A stretch of 14,098 nt of DNA from Parachlamydiales bacterium (GTDB lineage: Bacteria > Chlamydiota > Chlamydiia > Chlamydiales > Simkaniaceae), in contig DAOWHK010000113.1 in the NCBI GenBank assembly GCA_030641465.1, positions 1 to 14,098 of the forward strand. Reading direction: 5' to 3'. Position numbers and translations under genes: made by a program. Positions within the stretch are counted from its first letter, which is position 1. Each line of letters begins with the position of its first letter. The notes under the pieces are model-generated. The model saw only the letters and a list, made by a program, of their open reading frames with translations, had not been told where the DNA came from and did no database searches. This document shows positions 7,722-14,098 of this stretch, in pieces.

Positions 7722-9490
7722 TAAGACAACACATAACCTGGCCGCTCTATTTTTTTAGCCTTGCGACTATTTTTCCTCTAAATGCTTTTGACTCCAAAAA
7801 AGCTCTTAAACCCTTAATGAAAGAGTCAAATTCTGCCGCCAAGTCTCTTGCGAAAAAAGAGCGCTTAACCCTTTTAAGATCATTAAAAAAAGCAAATTCA
7901 AGCATCCATACAGCCTTTTCTGAGGACGATCTCTTGCCAAGCAAAGACAAAGGCTTGGTTGATAGTTTTACCCCACCTGAAGAAACCCCTTTTTCACACA
8001 TCGAACAGGAGTTTGAGGAATTCCTTTCTTCAAACCAAAAGCGAGAACAATTTGAAGAAGCAGAAGCAATTTTTACAACTTCCAATCTAGCAATAAGTGA
8101 TCCATCAAAACAACTAAGTATAGTTCAAGAAGAAAACCTTCTTATTCCAGAGGAAGAAACATTAGCGATTTGCCAAGAAGGAAGTCGCTATGAAGTCGTG
8201 ATCAAACAACAATTATCTGTCGTGATTACTCCTGAAATTATACAAAGTATCGCCAAATGTGGGGGACACGAAAATACGTTCCTCCTCGAGCAAAAAGACG
8301 AGGTAAAACAAGTTGAGGATCACTGGAAAAAATTACTCTTCCGAGACAAAACCCTGCAAAATCACCACATTGCCCACAAAAAACAAGGTAAATTCCATAA
8401 AATTGTCGTCACATGGAATCACCATGACAATGTGAAATGCGACAATTATCACATTGAAGAAAAAATCTTAAAAAAAAGACAAGAAAAAGACTTTTGGCAT
8501 GCCGACCGGCCAAACGTTCTTTCCCATACACAGTCTCATCCAAATTGCCGTTTACTCTTTGAACAAACAATAGAAGGCCCACAAACAAGAATCATTCAAG
8601 ATGTTCCCATCTATAGAGATAAGTGGGGAAGAAACTTATTATTCTCCTGTGATAACAGCCAAAATAATAAATGCCAGCATTTACGAGACCAAGGAGGAGT
8701 TCTCATAAAAAAACAATGCCTCCAAAAAAATTCTCTTGAAGAATGTGACTTATGGGAAAAAACATATGATATCGGAAGACAAGCAGAGCAGCTAAAAACA
8801 AACGTCACATTTGCAGAAGATAGTCTCTGGGGCCTCAATGAACTAGATTCCTCCTATGAGCAAAATAAAGATTTTGGAGAAGTTGTAACGAGATTATCCA
8901 TTATCTCAGATCTCAACAATGAACTTCCCATGCAAGATTTTGATCCAAACACCGCCACAGTTTTTTCTGGAACAGCATCCAAATGTCAGCGTAGTTTTGC
9001 AAAAGAGCTCTATGACTGCTGCAGAAAATTAGAAGGTTTAGCAATTGATACGCATTTAGCCTGTTGCACTGAAGAAGAAAAAGATTTAGCGAGCAAAAGA
9101 AACGATGGCAAATGCCACTATATCGGATCGAAAGATACGAAACTTGGCCTTGAAACAGAGCAAGTCTTCTGTTGTTTCCCAACAAAACTCTCTCGACTCC
9201 TTCAAGAAGAAGGAAGAAAGCAATTAAACATCAAATGGGGGACTGCAGAATGTCCTAAGTGCCAAGGATTATCATTAAAAGAGCTGCAACTGCTTGATTT
9301 TTCAAAAATGGATCTATCCGAGGTCGTTGATGATATGTCTGGAAAAATCAGCAAACAAGATCTTCTCCATAAAATAAAAAGCCTCACTAATACTTTTCAA
9401 ACATCAACAAGCGAATTTCATACAAAACAAGTAACCGATCAAGCTGTAAGAGAAACCGAATCAATACAGCAGCAAGGAGGGCCATTATGA
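7718..9490 (+). CDS. traN: Mating-pair stabilisation protein TraN
   Basis: TraN is a large, cysteine-rich outer-membrane protein that stabilises the donor-recipient pair. The in-frame start at 7649 lacks a signal peptide, whereas ATG 7718 follows GGAGGAG and gives 590 residues with a signal ending near LNA. The first 150 mature residues lack cysteine and are Lys/Glu-rich. From Cys152 on there are 18 cysteines. The TraN signature is the C-terminal cluster at residues 423-515: KCQRSF, a DCCRKLEG stretch, ACCTEEEKDL, VFCCFP, then IKWGTAECPKCQGLSLKELQ, which matches the F TraN end (GSA..PDCRGI.VDELQ). F TraN is about 602 residues. The middle, which in F-like TraN contacts recipient receptors, has a His-rich patch at 216-245 and no similarity I can recognise. 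Confidence 0.92.
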   Translation: MIRQHITWPLYFFSLATIFPLNAFDSKKALKPLMKESNSAAKSLAKKERLTLLRSLKKANSSIHTAFSEDDLLPSKDKGLVDSFTPPEETPFSHIEQEFEEFLSSNQKREQFEEAEAIFTTSNLAISDPSKQLSIVQEENLLIPEEETLAICQEGSRYEVVIKQQLSVVITPEIIQSIAKCGGHENTFLLEQKDEVKQVEDHWKKLLFRDKTLQNHHIAHKKQGKFHKIVVTWNHHDNVKCDNYHIEEKILKKRQEKDFWHADRPNVLSHTQSHPNCRLLFEQTIEGPQTRIIQDVPIYRDKWGRNLLFSCDNSQNNKCQHLRDQGGVLIKKQCLQKNSLEECDLWEKTYDIGRQAEQLKTNVTFAEDSLWGLNELDSSYEQNKDFGEVVTRLSIISDLNNELPMQDFDPNTATVFSGTASKCQRSFAKELYDCCRKLEGLAIDTHLACCTEEEKDLASKRNDGKCHYIGSKDTKLGLETEQVFCCFPTKLSRLLQEEGRKQLNIKWGTAECPKCQGLSLKELQLLDFSKMDLSEVVDDMSGKISKQDLLHKIKSLTNTFQTSTSEFHTKQVTDQAVRETESIQQQGGPL

Positions 9491-10245
9491 AACACCTAAA
9501 GCTTTGGTACTTATTGCAGTTTGTATTCTCCTTCTCCCTGATCGCAGAAAGTTCATGGTATGATCAGAAGCTTGAAGGATGGTATTATTTTGAAGATCCT
9601 CTTGAAAAGTCCAAAGAAAAACAGCCAACGACCTTAGAAGAAGCAAGTGAAATCTTAGAATCTGAAAAAAACCAATTACACCAACACCTAGCGCTTGCAC
9701 TCTTAGTTCCCTCCACTGAAAATGTAGCAAATTACATGAAAGAGCAAAGCAAATGGATCAATCAAAGTGTAGCATTTGCTGCAGCTTGGAAAACAGTCCT
9801 ATTAGAAAACCCCAAACTCGGAGATTTTTTAGAAACACCCACAACAAGCCATGGAATATTAGCAAAACGCAGTCATGATACGAATCAGCGAAAATCTCGC
9901 CTAAAACAGCTATCAAAAAACCACTTCTTACTTTTTTTATTTCAAGGAAAAGACTATTTATCTAAAAAATCTGCCGAGACAATCCAGCTATTTGCTGAAC
10001 TAAATCAATGGAATATCAAAGCCGTCTCACTAGACAATCATGGGTTAGAAGAATTCCCTGATGCAGAAATCGACAAGGGTATTAGTAAGCTCATAGATGT
10101 ACAAGCCACACCCTCTTTTTTCATCGTCAATCCTTATAACAATCAAGTTGTTCCAGTCGGAGCCGGTCTACTTTCTGTAAAACAACTCGAAGAAAATATC
10201 GAATATCAATTTTTCAACAATCAGGAGCGGTCCTATGAACCATAG
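9487..10245 (+). CDS. traF: Cysteine-free thioredoxin-fold pilus-assembly protein TraF
   Basis: TraF is a periplasmic pilus-assembly protein with a C-terminal thioredoxin-like domain. The 252-residue product (F TraF is 247) has a signal peptide ending near LIAES, then the family opening SSWYDQKLEGWYYFEDP. The thioredoxin-like part begins FLLFLFQGKDYLSKKSAE (147-164), where redox-active relatives carry CxxC. It ends with the cis-proline strand TPSFFIVNP (208-216) and a GAGLLS-xx-QLEENI region like that of F TraF. No cysteine occurs anywhere in the protein, so it cannot be a disulfide catalyst; F TraF also lacks the CxxC. AAGGAGGG just upstream and a 4-base overlap with traN support the start. 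It overlaps traH by 11 bases. Confidence 0.92.
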   Translation: MKHLKLWYLLQFVFSFSLIAESSWYDQKLEGWYYFEDPLEKSKEKQPTTLEEASEILESEKNQLHQHLALALLVPSTENVANYMKEQSKWINQSVAFAAAWKTVLLENPKLGDFLETPTTSHGILAKRSHDTNQRKSRLKQLSKNHFLLFLFQGKDYLSKKSAETIQLFAELNQWNIKAVSLDNHGLEEFPDAEIDKGISKLIDVQATPSFFIVNPYNNQVVPVGAGLLSVKQLEENIEYQFFNNQERSYEP

Positions 10246-11578
10246 AAGCATCCTGACCCTAGTGTTTTCTATTACCCTTTCATCCCATCTCCTATCTTCC
10301 AGCCTTAATAAAAAAATGGGCGAATGGTTTGATAATGTTAATACTACTGCAAATATCAGCTCACCAGAGATGATCAATTCACAATTAGGGGTCCATTTTT
10401 TAGGAGGAGGAGCTACCTCTAGAGCTAATGTTTACGATATTAATCCAATCCATGTAAGTACACCAAAAATATCAGCTGGATGTGGAGGCATTGATTTCAC
10501 ACTTGGAGCCATTAACATTGCAAGCAAAGATGAAATTAAACAAGCCCTGAAAAGTATTGCATCCAATGGAGTCGGATACGCCTTTCTTCTTGGAATTGAA
10601 ACAGTTTCACCGCTTGTTGCAAATAATATGAAAACCATTCAAGGATGGGCAAATCAACTCAATGCCATCAACATCAATTCCTGTGAACTTGCATCCTCCT
10701 TAGTACAAGGAGCCTGGCCAAAATCTCAAGCAGCTTCCAATTACATTTGCTCACATGCTGGGACGACTAGCCCTCTTTTTGATGACTTAATTCAATCTAA
10801 ACATGGTTGTAGAGATGACCCAAAAAAAGCTGAAGCTGCAAATCAAAAAGCGCAAAAAAACAGTGATTTTCTAGCAGGAAACTATAATGTAGCTTGGAAC
10901 GTCTTACAAAACCTAAATCTAGACCCCTCTACAAAAACTCTCTTCTTAAATCTGTCGGGAACGATTATCAAAAAACAAAACGGAATTACAACCTACCCTC
11001 CTCGCGAAAAGGAAGTCTTAGCAATACTTAAAAATGGCGGCACACTAAAAAATGCCTACCATATTGCAAGTAATGGAATAGACATTGAAGAAAAAGACTT
11101 AGTGATTCTCGCTGAAAAAGCATGGAAATATCAAGTGCTTAGTATTCTACGATCTCTTCAACAAAAAATCTGTAACGAGCGGAATCGTGATCAAGCAGGA
11201 CTATCAGAAAATGAACGACATCTGATTCAAACAACACGATTCCCAATTGGAAGCTTATTGTCCCTAATGGGGCAATGGTCAGGATCCGCAACATCAGCTA
11301 TCTCTCTTGATGAATGTGCAGATATTATCTCCTTTGAACAAGTCACAGACTTTGTCTCTGAAGTAACAGAGCGCATTTTGTCTATCGCTGCTGCTAAACA
11401 AGAAATTCAAATCGATGGTGTCTGTATTGAAAAGTTCATTCATCATTTACAGCAAATTACTGAAAGCATTCAACAATTAGAAGCGCAAAATCACCAAAGA
11501 ATGTCAGCAAAACATCAAGTGATTGATTATTTAATGAATCTTGATCGAGGCCTTCGAGAAAAAGAGAGGGGAATCTAA
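10235..11578 (+). CDS. traH: Conjugal pilus assembly protein TraH
   Basis: TraH is a periplasmic/outer-membrane-associated protein needed for F-pilus extension that works with TraF, TraU and TrbI. The product has 447 residues (F TraH is about 458). After the signal peptide (to about residue 23) the diagnostic segment runs from GGGATSRANVYDINPIHVST to PKISAGCGGIDFTLGAI (57-93), followed by GVGYAFLLGIETVSPLVANNM and NINSCELA. Cysteines at 83, 150, 172 and 192 suggest disulfides. The C-terminal 60 residues are Gln-rich and probably form a coiled coil (HHLQQITESIQQLEAQN). AGGAG at 10223-10227 precedes the start inside traF. The stop TAA shares its last base with the traG ATG. Confidence 0.95.
   Translation: MNHRSILTLVFSITLSSHLLSSSLNKKMGEWFDNVNTTANISSPEMINSQLGVHFLGGGATSRANVYDINPIHVSTPKISAGCGGIDFTLGAINIASKDEIKQALKSIASNGVGYAFLLGIETVSPLVANNMKTIQGWANQLNAININSCELASSLVQGAWPKSQAASNYICSHAGTTSPLFDDLIQSKHGCRDDPKKAEAANQKAQKNSDFLAGNYNVAWNVLQNLNLDPSTKTLFLNLSGTIIKKQNGITTYPPREKEVLAILKNGGTLKNAYHIASNGIDIEEKDLVILAEKAWKYQVLSILRSLQQKICNERNRDQAGLSENERHLIQTTRFPIGSLLSLMGQWSGSATSAISLDECADIISFEQVTDFVSEVTERILSIAAAKQEIQIDGVCIEKFIHHLQQITESIQQLEAQNHQRMSAKHQVIDYLMNLDRGLREKERGI
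11566..11571 (+). promoter_or_regulatory. Ribosome binding site for traG
   Basis: GAGGGG lies 6 bases before the first of two adjacent ATG codons (11578 and 11581). It favours 11578, where the start shares one base with the traH stop. Confidence 0.6.
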
Positions 11579-14098
11579 TGATGATAAACAAAGCCACTTC
11601 TCCCTACCTATTTCTTCTCCTATTCTTCATTTTTCAATTCCTTCCATCATTGGCTTTTGCAGAAGCAACAACAATAGATCCACATTCAAAAAATATCGCA
11701 ATTCACACATTTGGTGGGGGAGAGCTCCTCGAAAAAGTCTTCAATGCGGTATCCATGCTAATCTATGGCAACTCAACTAGTGGTCTTGGCAAAACTTTTC
11801 ATAGCATTATAAGAATTGCCCTTGTGATCGGAGGATTTTCCGTTGCTTGTCTTGCCTTTTTTAGAGAGAAATTTGAGCCCATTATTCGTAGTTTTTTTCT
11901 TCCATCCCTAGGAATCACCAGTTTTCTTCTAGTACCAAGAACAGATGTACTCATCCAAGATCACTTAATTCAAAAAACCAGAAGCACAGAATTTTCCGCT
12001 CTTATTAAAGTAGAAAATGTTCCCTTTTTTTTAGGAAAATTTGTGACCTTAGTCAGTACTCTCAGTTATCAAATTACAGATGCACTAGAGGGAGTAACAC
12101 ATGGTGTGAATGATAATTTATATAATTGGACAGGGCACATCTATGCAGGGGATAATCTTCTAAAATCAAAAAAAAACCGCATTGCCAATCGAGTTCTTGA
12201 AAATAATTTTCGCGAATTCTGTCGAGAATGCGCCTGGAGAGATGTCGGTCTTGGCTTATATTCACGAGATGATCTAGCAAACAGTAAAAACCTACTGACC
12301 TTTTTAAAAGACAACACCTCAAAAATTCGAACAATGCGCTACCAAGAGCTCAAAGACTCAGGTAAAGACAATACTCATCCAACACTCGGAACATATCTCA
12401 CCTGTCATGAAGCAATGTCAAAGATGTACAACCTCTTTAATCCCCGTATCAATAAACAAATTCACAAACTAATACCGAGTGATCTTGGAAATACGAAAGA
12501 AATCTTATTTGGGGAATTTGGAGGGGATATCGGCTTCCTGCTTGATAAAAGCAAGAAAAGCAAATCTGAAATAGACAATCTGATAAAGCAACAATTAGCC
12601 ATCGATTTTCTTCAGGAAGAAATGCCAGGAACCCTTAGCTCTTTTGCTTCAAAACGAGCAGAAGTGCAGCAACGAGAAAACCAAAAAATCCTAGGCGCTT
12701 TAGGAGCAAGCTCTATTGTAGCCATGCGCAACTTTTTCGAAGCCATCGTATATATGGTGTTTCCCCTGATCATCATCATTTCTCTTGTCTCATTCGGCAT
12801 CAAACCCATTTTATCCTGGATTCAATTTGTAATGTGGGTCAATATTTGGCCCCCATTTTATGTTGTTGTCAATTTTCTACTCAACTCCATCTGGAACTAT
12901 CGGAAAACTCAAGCATTTGGCTCAAAAGTTGATCTCACCCTATTCACATCTGAAGGACTCATCGACTTATATTCCTCCATGGAATCAATTGCCGCAATTG
13001 CTATGGCCTTCATTCCCTATCTATCCTGGGCGCTGATTAAAGGGGGTGTTGGACAAATGGTACACTTAGCATCATCGCTAATGGCTCCAGCCCAATCAGC
13101 AGCAGGATCCGCCGCCGCTGAACAAACTTCTGGCAACTACAGCTTAGGGAATGTCAGCCTTGGAAATACTAGCGCTCATAATTACGATTCTTTTAGACAA
13201 ACGCACTCAAAACATCTTGCGCAAGGTGGAATTACAATCGATCAAGGAACAAATTCCACAACCTATGTTCCAGACAAAAATCAAATGTATATCAAACAAA
13301 ATGATTCCCATTTAAGAGAGGGGATTTCGAAAACAGAATCTTTTCAAACAAGTCTACAAGATCAAATGGTTTCTGGAGAAACTGCCATCCAAGAACAATC
13401 CATGAATGTATCTAGCTCAATTGCTGATACAGCAAACAAAGCAAGCGGATATGTCGAAGCGGTATCTCATAATGTTCAAACAGGACAAAACTTTAATCAG
13501 CAGGAAATGACAAGTACTCAAAAAACATATCAAGACATGGTCAATCTTACAGATGAATATGCTAATTCTCATAATGTCTCAAAAGATGTTGCAGTCAAAG
13601 AAATGGTAGAAATTGGCCTAAGTGGAGGCCTTGCAGCTTCTATGTTTGGCGTTAAAGGAGGTCTACAAGGTTCAATCAATGAAGGAGTGACTAAAGCCAG
13701 CTCCGAATCGTACGCACAAAAAGCTAGCCAATCGGAGCAAATGATGGAACTACTGCAAAAATCTAACAGCTTTTCAAAAGCTGATGTTGCACACGAAATG
13801 AACTCTAGTGATATCAGGGCTCATGAAGATTTCTCACAGTCTTGGAATCAAACGAAAAACTCTATGGAACAATTAAGAGCCTCCCATTCTTCCCAAGAGT
13901 CGTTATCACATATTGACAGTATGTCAAAAAGTGAAAACCTCTCCACACATCAAAAATTAGACCAAAGATTTGTTGACTATCTAAGTCATGAATTCCAAGA
14001 AGATCATGGAAAAATTACCGAAATATTAGAGCTGCCTAGTAACAATCCTCAAAAAAGCGAGCTAGTCGAAGGGTTTATTCACTCTATGAAAACAGACT
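11578..14098 (+). CDS. traG: Mating-pair stabilisation/pilus assembly protein TraG (3' end outside window)
   Basis: The frame from ATG 11578 is open to the window end: 840 codons with no stop on manual translation. F TraG has about 938 residues, so roughly the last tenth is probably missing. The N-terminal half is membrane-bound: a hydrophobic start ending FLPSLAFAEA (about 10-30), segments near 78-95 and 106-119, and a cluster at about 389-407, 418-437 and 470-487, including FVMWVNIWPPFYVVVN, a typical TraG motif. From about residue 502 the protein becomes Ser/Gln/Asn-rich and hydrophilic. It starts with AAGSAAAEQTSGNYSLGNVS, like the GN-S/NVS stretch after the last membrane segment of F TraG. 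In F the N-terminal part serves pilus assembly and the C-terminal part mating-pair stabilisation and entry exclusion. The family call is secure. The C-terminal end cannot be judged. Confidence 0.92.
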   Translation, partial: MMINKATSPYLFLLLFFIFQFLPSLAFAEATTIDPHSKNIAIHTFGGGELLEKVFNAVSMLIYGNSTSGLGKTFHSIIRIALVIGGFSVACLAFFREKFEPIIRSFFLPSLGITSFLLVPRTDVLIQDHLIQKTRSTEFSALIKVENVPFFLGKFVTLVSTLSYQITDALEGVTHGVNDNLYNWTGHIYAGDNLLKSKKNRIANRVLENNFREFCRECAWRDVGLGLYSRDDLANSKNLLTFLKDNTSKIRTMRYQELKDSGKDNTHPTLGTYLTCHEAMSKMYNLFNPRINKQIHKLIPSDLGNTKEILFGEFGGDIGFLLDKSKKSKSEIDNLIKQQLAIDFLQEEMPGTLSSFASKRAEVQQRENQKILGALGASSIVAMRNFFEAIVYMVFPLIIIISLVSFGIKPILSWIQFVMWVNIWPPFYVVVNFLLNSIWNYRKTQAFGSKVDLTLFTSEGLIDLYSSMESIAAIAMAFIPYLSWALIKGGVGQMVHLASSLMAPAQSAAGSAAAEQTSGNYSLGNVSLGNTSAHNYDSFRQTHSKHLAQGGITIDQGTNSTTYVPDKNQMYIKQNDSHLREGISKTESFQTSLQDQMVSGETAIQEQSMNVSSSIADTANKASGYVEAVSHNVQTGQNFNQQEMTSTQKTYQDMVNLTDEYANSHNVSKDVAVKEMVEIGLSGGLAASMFGVKGGLQGSINEGVTKASSESYAQKASQSEQMMELLQKSNSFSKADVAHEMNSSDIRAHEDFSQSWNQTKNSMEQLRASHSSQESLSHIDSMSKSENLSTHQKLDQRFVDYLSHEFQEDHGKITEILELPSNNPQKSELVEGFIHSMKTD

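Noticed and set aside
11541-11780. Short plus-strand frame spanning the traH/traG junction.
   Set aside because: Both flanking genes are clear in their own frames, and this frame yields an unremarkable peptide without a good ribosome binding site.
1-14098. CRISPR array, tRNA, rRNA, transposase, attachment sites or rho-independent terminators.
   Set aside because: The window was read for direct repeats with regular spacers, RNA genes, insertion-sequence ends and GC-rich stem plus T-run structures. None was seen, and the genes leave almost no non-coding sequence.

Overview
The window holds one uninterrupted block of plus-strand genes: most of the mating-pair-formation part of an F-type (TraC/TraU/TraN/TraH/TraG class) conjugative type IV secretion system. 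Ten tra/trb products can be named from family motifs: TraB, TraV, TraC, TraW, TrbC, TraU, TraN, TraF, TraH and the first 840 codons of TraG. The last codons of an upstream gene, TraK by position only, open the window. Between traB and traV lie two thioredoxin-fold (DsbA-like) proteins that look like a tandem duplication. The first keeps a CxxC active site and the second has lost both cysteines.

Layout: end of traK? (1-81), traB (90-1271), dsbA-like (1268-1864), cysteine-less dsbA paralogue (1861-2580), traV (2585-2893), traC (2899-5526), traW (5504-6133), trbC (6130-6720), traU (6717-7721), traN (7718-9490), traF (9487-10245), traH (10235-11578), traG (11578-beyond 14098). The longest gap between genes is 8 bases and most neighbours overlap by 4 bases (ATGA). 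There is no room for internal promoters or terminators between genes and none was recognised, so this looks like one translationally coupled operon read from a promoter upstream of the window.

How the parts fit, from knowledge of the F system: TraB with TraV and TraK forms the envelope-spanning core. TraC is the pilus-assembly ATPase at the inner membrane. TraW, TrbC, TraU, TraF and TraH are periplasmic pilus-assembly factors. TraN stabilises mating pairs at the outer membrane, and TraG acts in both pilus assembly and mating-pair stabilisation. TraU and TraN are cysteine-rich, and the CxxC DsbA-like protein is a plausible oxidant or isomerase for them. No pilin (TraA), TraL, TraE, coupling protein (TraD) or relaxase (TraI) lies in the window, so it cannot be said whether the element can still transfer.

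Organism: Gram-negative (lipoprotein, outer-membrane and periplasmic components), with AT-rich, lysine- and A-tract-rich coding sequence (G+C about 40% by eye). This composition and the compact operon resemble F-type tra islands or plasmids remembered from obligate intracellular bacteria such as amoeba-associated Chlamydiae (Protochlamydia, Simkania) and Rickettsiales. The taxonomic guess is an inference, because no rRNA or housekeeping gene is present. No completely new system was found. The most unusual point is the tandem active/inactive DsbA-like pair built into the operon.
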